Shown: positions 19,628-30,665 of the stretch, piece by piece
How the letters are laid out: each line of letters starts with the position of its first letter
Position numbering within the stretch: the stretch's first letter is position 1
Assembly: GCA_025506515.1 (NCBI GenBank)
Contig: CM046456.1
Coordinates: 9,886,708 to 9,950,707, forward strand
Direction: 5' to 3'
Origin: Flaveria trinervia
Lineage: Eukaryota; Streptophyta; Magnoliopsida; Asterales; Asteraceae
Length of the DNA stretch: 64,000 bases
Program-made: the position numbers and the translations under genes
The notes under the pieces: generated by a model
Told to the model about the DNA's origin: nothing
What the model saw: only the letters and a program-made list of their open reading frames with translations
The model's database searches: none

Positions 19628-22600
19628 ATGGCGACCATGAAACTCAAACCTAGACACAACTGTGTTGCCTACCTCTCGAAATCGGCCTTCTAGAACAAAT
19701 TTGATAATGCCATCGATCTTATGGTGGATTCCCAATACCGAACCGCTTTTCTTTTGAATCCTACCATATACCCCGATTCCTTACACCAATTCTGGACCAA
19801 CGTCTCTGTCACAACTGGTGAAAATGATAACCAAATCACTCTCCAATCGTTGGTTAACCACAAACAGGTGGTAATCACCCCTGACATCATTCGCAAAACC
19901 CTAAATTTGCATGATGCCACCTGTATTATAGAATACCCGAAAGGCACTATTGATATGTCTTTCATCAACAACGGGTATGAAGGAGACTTAAGTGTTACAA
20001 CCATTCTCAAAAAGCACTTCCATGATGCTGAAAGACTTATCTTCCACATGGTAAATGTCTGTCTTGCTCCAAAGACATCTTCATGGGATCAGATGTCCTC
20101 AAGATGGCAACAGGTATTGTACTCTATCTTTAAACAACAAAATCTAAATTTTTCTAATATAGTGTTTATGGAACTAAAGGATCTGGCTCAGAAACCTGTG
20201 ACAAACAGATGGCTACTATATCCTAGGTTTCTGAGGGCCATAATTTTAAATCAATTAAAATCTGACGGCCTTGTTGGTCTTGGAGTCCCTGCTCCAGCTG
20301 TTTTAGCTGAGGTATACTCCAGACATAACTCTGACCCTACTCTCAAAGGGGCTGCCGGCTGCTCAAACCCAAGCAGAGGGAACCCACAGCCTCCACTTCC
20401 AGATCCAAAGTCCCCACCAAACCCACACCCCAAAAGCCCAAAAAGGCTACTCAGGGAGATGAGTCCCCTGTGGATGCCTTGTACCACCAATACAGGAAAC
20501 ACATACTGGTTCTAACCCCCCAGTCATGTCAGAGACTCAACCAGCTGAAACCGCACAGGTATCCTCTCCACAGGATCCTGTTGCAACCAATTTTGGGGAT
20601 ACCACATTACTGGAACCTATCTCAGTTGAGAAGGTTACCATTGAAGAGCATCTCTCACCCCAGGTGCAATATGCTTCTGACAAATCTCCAAATGCAACCG
20701 CCCCTTAAAGCCCAACCCTTATAGTTGCTAAAGTGCTGAGTCAGCTGCATTCCTCACCCCCTCCCCAGAAACCAATTAACACTGGGAATACCTCAACGAT
20801 TGAGGGGGAGGACCAAAATGCTGCTGATAACCCACAGCACAGGGGTTATAATGTTCAATCTCCAAGTGTAGAAGAGGAGGTTAGAACATCTGGTCAGGCT
20901 GCCACTTCTACTGATTCAGCAAATGAACAGGATGAAGTTGGTACCATCTATAAGACCTTACCAAAGGCAACTGCCAATGAAGGACAAAGTCCAGAGGCAA
21001 GAAGTCCCTAGAACCAAGAACAAGGGGCACATGCATATACTAATCTACACTCAGGGCATGTACATCCTGATTTAATCAGGAGGTTAGATGATTCAGCAAA
21101 GACTGACGATGACCTGGGCTTTTTCTTCGATGTCTTAGCCCATAACACAATCCTAGAGACTGAGGTGAGCAGACTCAAAGAGCTGCTAGCCAAAATGTCT
21201 CAGGATGAAAGTCCATCTATCCCCATTAACCCACAGATGGCACCTTCATTTGAAGGTTCACCAAACACACAGCCAATACACTTAACTAAGCCACCAGCCA
21301 CTGCTTTTGGCACCACCTCTCAGGGACAGAACCCCTCTGAGCAGATGGTTGCAACCTTTCAAAACTCCTTACCTCTCGTCACTCCCATCATCACTGAGAT
21401 AGTACATAAAGCCATTGATGAGAGGATCTCCTCAAATCTCCAAACACTTGTTGATGATGCCGTGCAAAAGTCACTTTCTGTCATTCAAACCCCTGAACCC
21501 AATGCACCCAAAAAGAGGGAGTCTAAGGCAGTAAAAGAAAGAAAGAGAAAGAGAGTGGTCGATGAGAAACAACAAGAAAAAGAAAAGGAGCTAGAGAAAG
21601 AGAAACAACTGATCACTTATAAAAGGAAGAAAAATGCTGAAACACAAGAGCCTGTTGGAGAGAAATCCTTAGAAGATCTGGTTAAAGAAGCCGATGAAGC
21701 TCACAACAGATCTATGGACAGAATAATAGACCAACTCTTTAGACAGGGCTTTGATACAGCCACTTTAGACACTAAGATCAGAAGACTGGAAGTTAAGGAA
21801 ATACAAGAAAGATGGGTTAGTTACAGTGTGATGGATAGGGAAAGGTTGGAGATAATGATCAGATTTATTGCAAAATACTTGGGAAGATCATTGATTGAGA
21901 TCAAATCATGGACCAGAGACAGTATTCTGGCAATAACCACCAGAATCTGTTCTTCTTAAGCATTCAATAAGGGGTTAATTATAGAAGCATTGGATGAGGC
22001 AGGTGTTGGAAGAGAACTAATATGGCCAAGCTCTCCAAAGCCAAACTTACCACAAAAATGCTAGATCAGCCTTCCCTAACTCCAACTCCAAAACCTGCCA
22101 ACCCTATCCCTAAACCAAAACCACTCATAACTCAACCCACAAAACCAATTCCATTACCTCAAACCACACCAAGTGATGCACCCAAAAGGAGGAGAAGGGT
22201 ATTGAGGGTAAAAGAAGAAGAAGAAGAAGAGGATGATAATGAAGACAGTCTGCCAATCTCTGTTGTTCTCAAACTTAAAACACCTGAGCCCAGAAGTCAA
22301 CAGATGATCACACCTGACTTGCAAATGCAAATGGTGAAAGTGAAGATTGAAGAAGCAGAACAGCAGAAGCAGAACAGCAGAAGCAGCATGATGAGCAATT
22401 TCTCAAAATGGTTGACAAGGACTTCCCTCAGTCCTCATCCATTCAAGAAATGAAGAAACAAGCTCTGAGGCTGTACACTCTTAGGCATACATTCCAACAT
22501 CAAAGAGAAAGAGTGAGGATTTGGCCAGAACCCAGGGTATGTTCCAGAATTCACAAGAAGAACATACCAAGTAGATATCATGGCCAAGTGAAAAAGACTT

Positions 22601-22983
22601 TGAATGTTGCAATTATGTTGGCTATGGTAGTCTCACCCTAGGAGATTATAGAAGAATTCAAGAGAGCACACAACTCAAAGACAACCCCTCAATCTATACT
22701 TGAAAACATAATGATCAAGAAGGGGCTGTTATACAAGAGACTTGAAGATCTTCAAAAGAGTGAACTCCAGTTGTTGCTAGAAGGCTCTCATCCAGATGAA
22801 TTCGCATACAGAGAGATCACAACTATTGAGTTAAATAATGGGAAGATAGTAAGATATCTGTCTGAATATTATGGCCCAGAGTTCTTGTTTGAGGGAGAAG
22901 CAGAAGAACTCACCAAGGAGGAACAAGTTGTTCTCCTTGAGGCCTATGCAAGAGAGTCTTACAGACTCATCAATGGGAATTAG
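19628..22983 (+). pseudogene. Additional ORF downstream of pol in C2 (env-like position, function unknown)
   Basis: The frame opens at ATG 19628 (MATMKLKPRHNCVAYLSKS), has a TAG at 19691-19693 and runs to 20515. It then continues in a second frame (20526-21959, stops at 20706 and 21009) and later frames to a TAG at 22981. The N-terminal 290 residues look like a folded domain (LLNPTIYPDSLHQFWTNV). This resembles a protein type I recall from Asteraceae copia elements. The middle is proline-, serine- and threonine-rich. A basic block (KKRESKAVKERKRKRV) resembles a nuclear signal and precedes a charged helical stretch. I see no signal peptide or membrane segment, so an envelope role is unlikely. 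The position, between pol and the polypurine tract, is that of the Sirevirus env-like gene. Confidence 0.65.
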
Positions 22984-23190
22984 GTTTCATGGTTAGGACA
23001 AGACTCTGTGTCCAGTTTCCCCAAGACAGAGTTCTATTCCATACTTAGCCAATCAAAAGATCAGAAACCTTTTCCCGGCCTGTGCTTACATGATTACCTC
23101 TGAAGCTGATCAAGAGGGTGTTCCTGCCAAAGAATAAGTGGGATCATCAATAAACCTAGAGGTTTTGGCTGCATTGGTTCAGGGGGAGTT
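22984..23190 (+). other. 3' internal region and polypurine tract of C2
   Basis: No gene. AGGGGGAGTT at 23181-23190 directly precedes the 3' LTR and is the plus-strand primer site. Confidence 0.85.
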
Positions 23191-23952
23191 TGTTGGACCA
23201 AAAGAACCAATGAGCCTGATCAAAAAAACCTCTAAGTCCCACAGACATTACAACTGCTGAAGAAGATCACAACAGCTGAAGACATCAGCTGATTACAAGG
23301 TCTGAAGACAAGATCTGAAGATTTCTACTAAAGACAAAGTCTGAAAGTAAAGTACCGAAGACAATGTCTGAAGCTATCAGCTGAAGACAACGTCTGAAGT
23401 AAAAGTCTGAAGAACAAAGACTGAAGACAAAGACTGAAGACCAGAGTGATCAGTAGTTATCACAACAGCTGAAGTTATTAACTTCAGTAGTTATCACAAC
23501 AGCTGAAGTTATTAACTTCAGTAGTTGTGATGGTTTTCCTTTTCAGTACTTGTAATTTACCTTTTTAGTAGTTTATAGTTTCAGTAGTTTTAGTTCAGTA
23601 GTTTTATGTTCTTGTACTTAGCATTCTCTAAGATGTGATCAGTTGTTGAGAACATTCTCAGTAGTTTGCATAGTTTCAGTTGTTTGTATAATTCTGTTAG
23701 ATGTCACTATCAAGTGACATCAGTAGACGTCACATTCCTTATATAAGGAATGTTGACCTAATTGTAACGTGTGACATTCAGCCACCACGAAAGCATTTGA
23801 ATGAAATATTCCTTTTGCGGAATTCTCTCTCTCTATAATCGTGTGCTTTTCTATTGAATATCAATTGAGTTCTTGCTAAATTGTCTAATTCATTGTTCGA
23901 ATTCCGCTGCAATCTACTCTAATTGATCAAACTTAGATCACTGATCCTAACA
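23191..23952 (+). repeat. 3' LTR of C2 (762 bp)
   Basis: It starts TGTTGGACC after the polypurine tract and ends GATCCTAACA, matching the end of the 5' LTR at 13506. It contains CTGAAGACAAAGTCTGAAG-type words at about 23260-23440, two perfect 34-bp tandem units (23452-23485 and 23486-23519), and CTTATATAAGG at 23737-23747, a likely TATA element. Confidence 0.9.
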
Positions 23953-24179
23953 GACTTGTTGAAATTCAAATGTTAAAAACAAAGCATGTTAGCTCTCTAC
24001 ACTATTGTTGTTTGTTTTTTAAAATTTAGATGTTGATCGATTAACAGAGACACAAACATCTCTTTATGATTTTGTAATCAGTTGACATTCATAAAATTAA
24101 ATACATCTGAAAAGTTAAATCAAATATGTTAGTTTCAATATATAAAATAAATAATTTGAATATATCAAGAAAATATTTG
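23953..24179. other. AT-rich DNA, nothing recognised
   Basis: Flank of C2 with no reading frame or repeat recognised. The first five bases (GACTT) would be the right target duplication. Confidence 0.6.
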
Positions 24180-25215
24180 ATGCTTGTTCATCAACTTTAT
24201 CTGTAATAGTGTTCGATTTTCATAGTAAGCCTCAATTGTTGAAGATTGAAGCAGAAATCTCCAGTAATACATAAATTTATCCCACTCAATTTGAGACTCA
24301 AAGATGACCTGCAATGCTTTCTAATTTTCTCATGTATGTAATATATACAAAGTAATTAGGTTGCCTCCGAAAAAATTACTTGGCATGCATTATTAGAGTC
24401 AACTCTCTATGTGTAACTATGACATGTGGTAACATATAGCTATCAAGTGTCTTTCTTAGACAATTTAAAACCCACATGAAGTTCTCTTTTTTCTTATTTT
24501 GTATGAACGCGAAAGCAATACAAAATATTTTGTTTGTTGAACTTAAGCTAAAAATTTGAAGAAAAAAGAGGCGATACAAGTTCCACTTGTACGTGGAATC
24601 TAAAATAATCGTATGCGGAAATGCATGCTATATTTTTAATGAAGTGGGATTGACAAAAAACATAAATTATTTAAAAGTGGACAAATAGATGTATCCAACC
24701 ATTTGTAAAAATTGGAGAAGTGTTTGTATATGGATGCTTCCAAACTTATCGAACTTTCATATCCTTGTCCATGCATCATACACGGTTTCAATTGTGGATA
24801 TATTTTTATTATTATTTTCTTTTAAAGTTGTAAGAATGTTACGTGGTTGCATATTCTTTCTTGTAAGGTCTTCTATCAATTTGTACTCTTCTTTAGACAA
24901 TCTTTTTGTATAAGCATGACCCTCTAAGTGTTTAAAGGGTCATAGTTATGTTCGTTACACATAACACGTATTTTCAACATCCAATTTCTTCGCAATATTT
25001 GCTATAAGTTGAAATTGATATCATGTCTTCTTTGTGCCTAAATACGTGGTTAATATAATGTTGACTTGTATACACCATCATGATCGCACATAATGAATGC
25101 CTTGTTGACAAAGTTGTATACAGTCTTTTTTATTTTTTGTGTGACAATAACGTATCCAAGAGTGCATGTGGTGTTTTGCACCAAATCCATCAACTCCTCT
25201 CTTGTTTGGTACATC
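24180..25215 (-). pseudogene. Decayed FAR1/MULE-type transposase
   Basis: Translation of the minus strand from about 25215 gives a FAR1-like N-terminal domain: REELMDLVQ...LGYVIV, KAFIMCDHDGVYKS, then after breaks W-LKIRVMCNEHNYDPL. A LEGHAYTKRLSKEE-like segment and IEDLTRKNMQPRNILTTLKE follow, a pattern known from plant FAR1-related Mutator-like transposases. The catalytic-core neighbourhood appears at 24376-24579 (FAFIQNKKKENFMWVL and LPHVIVTHRELTLIMHAK, matching the usual VIVSDRDLALMNA pattern, with H replacing the expected aspartate position). Farther down, a W-F...W-LLQSSTIEAYYENR segment follows. Stops and shifts are frequent and no terminal inverted repeats were identified. It is an old, dead copy. 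Confidence 0.6.
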
Positions 25216-25608
25216 CTATCATTTAGAAATTGAGAAATTAAAGAATTGATTTACGAAGAAATTGTGAATGAATCATGATTTTATAAACATATTGGCATTC
25301 ACTTTATATCAAATCAGCTAACGAATTTTGAATTGTGAAATGCCACACTCTTTCGTCTACAATTATTATGATAAAGTTACCATCCTCTATTGTCTGTCAT
25401 TATTGTGAATAAATATGAATATTATTTTTTATGTTTTAATTTTTTAATATATTTTTTATTTATATACAAAGAAAAAGTATATTATAATTTTAAATAACTA
25501 AGAGAAAATACATTATTATACAAATGAAAACAAAATTACATTTTCATAAATACAAAAAATACATTTTTATTAATACGGGTCTTAATGAGGGTTTTGATAT
25601 GAAGGTAC
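25216..25608. other. AT-rich DNA, nothing recognised
   Basis: Very AT-rich tract (especially 25400-25570) between two decayed coding regions. It may include the 5' part of the transposase element. No repeat ends were recognised. Confidence 0.5.
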
Positions 25609-26598
25609 TTAGATTTGATTATTGTTTTTAAATCTCCACCTAACTTGTGGATAACCTACAATCATGTCCGTTCGTATAAAATGTTCACAATTAGCAAACC
25701 CGGACATAATAACCGACCCGTTTAACCTTGCCGTGTTCTCGAGGGTGAGAACCTGTAAAGACTTAGCGAGGCGAGAAACATATGTACCACAAAAAATACG
25801 TATGCTATTCTTATCCCCGTGCAACCAGTAAAATATTCAACATATATGCTAGGTGTTGCATGACCTAGCTCATGTTAATCAAACAAAATAAAAAAACAAA
25901 TCATTCTTACTCATCCCGACACTAGTCATCCTATGTACAAATATAGTATGATCAATAACCTTGTGAAGATATCTATATAATGGATCGTTTATCTTGTAGC
26001 TTTCGTTTTATCATTATGCATATTGACCCTCATCAAGTTCTTGCCAAAACATTAATGCATAATTATAATATTTAGAAAATTTTGTAAGATCATTTAAAAA
26101 ATCAGATTGATGGGTCTTCTGAAATATGTATAAACCTATCAAAATACCTAACTGGGCCACTAGGAAAATTATGTGCCCCCTCCCCCGAGCACGAAAGTAT
26201 TAGCATCTTCGCCACTCTTAAATGACAAAAAAATCAATTGAAATCAAATAAATTAGACATCAATGACATTAATATATATAGTTTCATTAGATTAGTATAC
26301 CTATGGTTATGGTTGTCTGAGTCGAAATTAAACATGAAACAAAACTTCAAATAAAGCTCTTTATATTACAAGTCGTAAATGACAAAAAAGCTTCTTCACG
26401 ACTTGTTCATCATGTTACGATAACGAGAAAATTCCCATACGTCCGGTAACGAGCTCCAAGATATCAAACGTGAAGGCTCTAATTCTTTATTTAATTTTTT
26501 TTGAAGTCTTTTATATTCATCTGATACTCGATAAAACTAAAGCCAAGGTGATTCGAAACACGAACCGAAGCGGTATCTTGACATGAGCTTGAAGCCAT
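25609..26598 (-). pseudogene. Decayed retroelement-type ORF (uncertain family)
   Basis: Read on the minus strand, a start-like MASSSCQDTASVRVSNHLGF near 26598 is followed by ELYLKFCFMFNFDSDNHNHR (about 26340-26400), then NDPLYRYLHKVIDHTIF and a short downstream run (about 25900-26000), and GTYVSRLAKSLQVLT (about 25770). The order and spacing recall a large ORF recurring in Asteraceae retroelements, in which a DPL-R-lHR segment precedes G-yvTRlArS-g-LT. That link is from memory and not proven. Several stops and a non-coding stretch near 26150-26330 interrupt it. No function can be given. Confidence 0.35.
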
Positions 26599-28859
26599 TA
26601 TCTGAAAAAATTATAATCAGTAACAAAAGAAAATATATTTAACTAAAGTTTATACTAATAATAACAATCTAACCTTTGTTAATACTAAAAACTTTAAAAT
26701 ATTTAACAAAAAGAAGAAGTTGTTTAATTGTTAGTAAAATATGATCAGTGGATGGTTGAATGTTTGATATTAAAATAAACTCGTTGGTGAAATCTGTTGA
26801 ATGGTGTGGTAAAATCAGGTATAATAAGGGGATGGTAGGTGGTGAGTAAATGTGGTAGTGGGTGGTTGTGTTATAATGGAATCTGCTGAACAACAATAAA
26901 CGATCGTTTATAACTGTATAAATGATAATGGGTTAATATGCTCGCATGTATCATAGTTAATATTGCATTTTTAATATACTTTATGTATTGAATGGAATTA
27001 TTTTGTTACGTGTTTGAAATATATGTTAAATAAATCTTAACAAATATTATTTGAGAAGAAAACAAAGAATAACAAGACTACGACTTGAAAGGTATTGAAA
27101 ATGAAGAAAATTATGCAAAGTGCAGGGAGGCCGTAAGCTACGGCCTAAGGCCGTAACTTATGGCCCTGTGCTGAGTCCGTCTGTAAACCCCGTAAGACAA
27201 TAGGTTTGGCCATCTGGTTGAAGGCAGGTTGTAACCTACGGCTTATAAGTTACGGTCTAACGCACTATTTTGAGGTTTATTTCAAATTTTAAAACCTATT
27301 TAATCCCTAACATTAGGGTTTCGAAAGGAGACTTACCTCCAACCCCAAGAACGAATCTTGGGACTATTTGGAGCCATTAAAACTCTCTCTAATCATTAAT
27401 TGATTAAGGATTCATATGAGGAAAGTGAAGATTGAAGAGATTATGATGAAGATGCAAGGCTAAACCACCCGTGATCATCACCGAGTGGATGGTTTCTGAT
27501 TTGATTATGCATGCTTGTGTTTTTACCTAATCAAGACATAAACTTTGATTGTTTAATTACTTTTATTCGTTTATGTGTTTTGAATCATGTGTTGATTAAA
27601 GATTCTTGTTAGTGGATTTGATTATTGCTTATCAAGTTATCAGTCTTGCATTGTTAACCATTAAGTAGTAATTATGTTATTATCACTAATTGGTGATTGC
27701 AAATAAAATTTCTAGATTGTGGCATTAGTTAGTTTACTAGGTAATTTACATAATAAGTTATCAAGTTGGTAATTACCTTTCAACATATGTGATAAACAAC
27801 TTATGTCTATGTGACTTCAATATTAGGTAAAACATAAATAGTGTATTCAATTACATTCCTGAAACCCGGTTGTGATTCTTTTCATCTCAATAGTTCTAAA
27901 ACAAGTCCAAGTTTTTGTTTTGTTTACTAAAGTGATCATTTTTTATCCGGTATAGATAAAGTGACAATAGTCTAGTTTTAAATATTAAGTTAGTTAATAA
28001 TCAAACGACTCGTGTAACACTAACCACGATACCTAACGTACCCTAGCTACTTAGGTTAATTAGGTTTTTGCATGACCCCAATAATAGGTCAACAATATAA
28101 AACTGCTTACCAAGAATTGTCTGAGAAAGAAACTGAAACAAACATCGAGATTCGAGATTCCAAAAAGTAACCCTAAAAAGTAAACGATCGTTTGTGGCGG
28201 GTCAAACGATCGTTTGCATGATGATAAACGACAGTTTATTCATAGCTAACATTTTAGTGATATATGAAACATAGTACTCTTTCTAAAATACTTTTCTAAC
28301 AAAGTTTTTTTACTATAATTTGATATCAACTACTAAATAAAAAAAATTAATCATTGATTAAAAAACTATTTTTACTTGAACCCTTACATTTCCTATAATA
28401 TCCCTCTAGCTATTTTTCTATTACATATTGATCTCAACCATTAATTACTAAAATAAAATGTTGAGATTACTTGTACACTCTTTAGGAAAAACAAATTCTT
28501 ATAAGAACCACCGTCTTTATATTTATTTTATGTTTAAATGTGTTTTAATTATTAAAAGTTTGTATTTGTAGTTTTTATATTTTGAAATTTTAAAATGGTT
28601 ATGATGTTATTCCGTTTTTGAAACTAGTCTAACTGGTGTGATTATGATCGGTTAGATTATCAATTTATCAGTCTGGTTTTCAAATATTGATTAGCACACA
28701 TCATACTCTTGATAATACAAAAAGGTATAAAATAAAGACTAATGAGTTATAGTTGTGGCCTTGTGAGTTGAAATGAAAGAAATGGTTTAGCGCAAGACAA
28801 ATACTAGGGTGATGCACAAGGTTGAGAAAAAAAAAAGGTTTGCCTTATGCACCTATAAC
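26599..28859. other. AT-rich non-coding DNA with palindromic repeats
   Basis: No gene. Around 27128-27260 words of the type CCGTAAGCTACGG and CCGTAACTTATGG alternate on both strands. Near 28182-28238 AAACGATCGTTT palindromes repeat. The tract at 27295-27320 (TAATCCCTAACATTAGGG) resembles retroelement leader sequence, so part of this may be an unrecognised LTR. Confidence 0.5.
28182..28238. repeat. Palindrome array AAACGATCGTTT, 22-bp spacing
   Basis: AAACGATCGTTT occurs at 28182-28193 and 28204-28215, and the degenerate AAACGACAGTTT at 28226-28237. Starts are exactly 22 bp apart. Another perfect copy, TAAACGATCGTTTA, lies at 26897-26910. The palindromes could bind a dimeric protein, or be part of an LTR array. 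No partner is known from this sequence. Confidence 0.7.
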
Positions 28860-29599
28860 TAGCCGTGGGCAAAAGAACCGGTTCGGCTAGAAAAACCAAA
28901 CCGGTTCGAGGCCCAAACCGGTTTCAACCCGACCCAAACCGAGCGATTCCATTCGATTTGACCTTTCCACCAACGAAATCGGTTTCAAACCGGTCTCCAA
29001 CCCGGTCCCCAAACTGGTTTGAAAAAATAGCCATTGGATAACGGTTATATATCCATTTGGACCCATTTTTGATTGTTTTTTTGAGGTTTTTATATAACGG
29101 ACGAACGAAGAAACTACTATGCTAAATGTTTAGTTTTTAAAGACGATTATTTAAACTTGTATGTTGTTTAAATTGTATAAATATTTTATATAGTTCACTT
29201 TTATTATATATTTCACTTTGAGTCTTTGATTGATTTTATAAATGTTTAAATATACATCTTTAATATAAATAATAATATGATTATATGTTTTATAACAAAA
29301 AATTGTATAATTAATATAATATACAAAAAAAATGTATATATATTTTAACAAAAAATTTTAATTTTCTTTGAATTTGAAAAAAAAATATTATATGAATTAA
29401 AAAAAACCAAACCGGTTTGGTCCCGAACCGGTTTCCAAACCGACCTGAACCGATTTGGTAGGGTTGGGATTTTGGGTTTAGAAACCGGTTTCCAACCTGA
29501 ACCGGTTTAGGGCTAAACCGGTTTTGACCGGAGTTGACCAAACCAATTTCGGTTTGGACCCCAAACTGGTTTGGGGAAAACACGGTTTGTACACCTCTA
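28860..29599. mobile_element. Non-autonomous hAT-like element (740 bp)
   Basis: The left end is TAGCCGTGGGCAAA and the right end, reversed, is TAGAGGTGTACAAA, agreeing at 10 of 14 positions. The 8-bp flanks are CCTATAAC (28852-28859) and CGTATAAC (29600-29607), a hAT-size duplication with one mismatch. Both subterminal regions are full of AACCGGTTTGG motifs in both orientations. The AT-rich middle encodes nothing plausible. Confidence 0.7.
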
Positions 29600-29607
29600 C
29601 GTATAAC

Positions 29608-30660
29608 TCAAGTTAATAATGTTCTTGAAATACCCAACCTAAACAAGTTTATAAGAAAATCAGTATATAATACTTTCAAAGCCATATGAAAAGGGAGCAA
29701 CAAATGTATGGAATGCTCTAAAGACCAAAATTCGTGGAACGAAGGGGTTAACATTAAGGGTATACTTTCGAACTTTCAAATAATAAATAAGTTATACCTA
29801 AGAAGGTTTTCTAACCATTTTTCAAATAAGTTCAAACGAACTCTGAGGAGGCGATGCACCATCCTTGCTGCTACGTATGTTAACCTTGACTTGACAGATT
29901 CATCCAATTGAACCCAAAGGCTTGACGAATGAGAAAGTCTTGGCATTAATGAAATGGGGCTAGATGTGAAACAAAGAGCCCGACATTCATATTAATCAAT
30001 GTTGGAATCAATTGTCAAACTCTTAACATCTTAGCTTTTAAAGGTTGGCTTTCAAAGTTTAACTTTAGGGATTAGAGTTTGATGATTCAATTCCAGCTGC
30101 AGAGTTAAACTAGAATACATTTTAGTGGGTGTAGAAACCTCCCCCTAAGGTTAAGCATGTAAAATCATACAAATACTCTCATACAACTAACATGTTACAA
30201 AAAATTCAGTTGTAATATTATTTATAAAATAGACAATCACGTGACTTCTCTTTTGTTTCTAAATGGTATTTTATATTGTCTTGGATGAGGTTAGAACCTC
30301 TAATTTTTTTGTTATCAAACTTCCCTCACCCCTATAGGTTAATCTTGATGGGTAGTGGTCAAGTCGGATCACAGGAGAACGGGTTAGCAAGTTTTAAGTA
30401 GTTTAAAGTTGAGCAAGTCATGGGTTAGTTGTTTAATTTGTTAACTAAATAACGTGGGGTAGTAGCAAAAAGATAGGTGTCGGCCAGTTGTGCTCATGAT
30501 TTTCTCCATGTTCTACATGTAGTGATATATATGTATGTTGGGTCTTGATGAAATAAACTAGAAAAAGTTGAAAAATTAATTATTATCATTATGTGTGTTT
30601 TTTATGTGTGTACGTTTTTTTTGGGATGAACCAACAATCCCAACCCCACCCAAACACATG
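29608..30660. other. Non-coding DNA, nothing recognised
   Basis: Low-complexity AT-rich DNA without a credible gene. The longest open frame (67 codons near 29708) shows no recognisable motif. The last bases are the integration site of G1. Confidence 0.6.
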
Positions 30661-30665
30661 ATTTC

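Larger units (their letters stand above)
13317..23952 (+). mobile_element. SIRE-like Ty1/copia element C2 with extra ORF
   Basis: A partial 5' LTR (13317-13506) is followed by a primer site, gag, protease, integrase, RT, a long extra frame, a polypurine tract and a complete 3' LTR (23191-23952). The last 190 bp of the two LTRs match closely with few differences. Total internal length is about 9.7 kb, typical of Sireviruses that carry an additional gene after pol. The RNase H domain is missing and many frames are broken, so it is not autonomous. The left target duplication is hidden by the gap. The five bases after the right LTR are GACTT. Confidence 0.85.

Noticed and set aside
20251..20502. 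Glycine/serine-rich minus-strand frame
   Set aside because: Antisense shadow of the proline-rich part of the extra ORF of C2.
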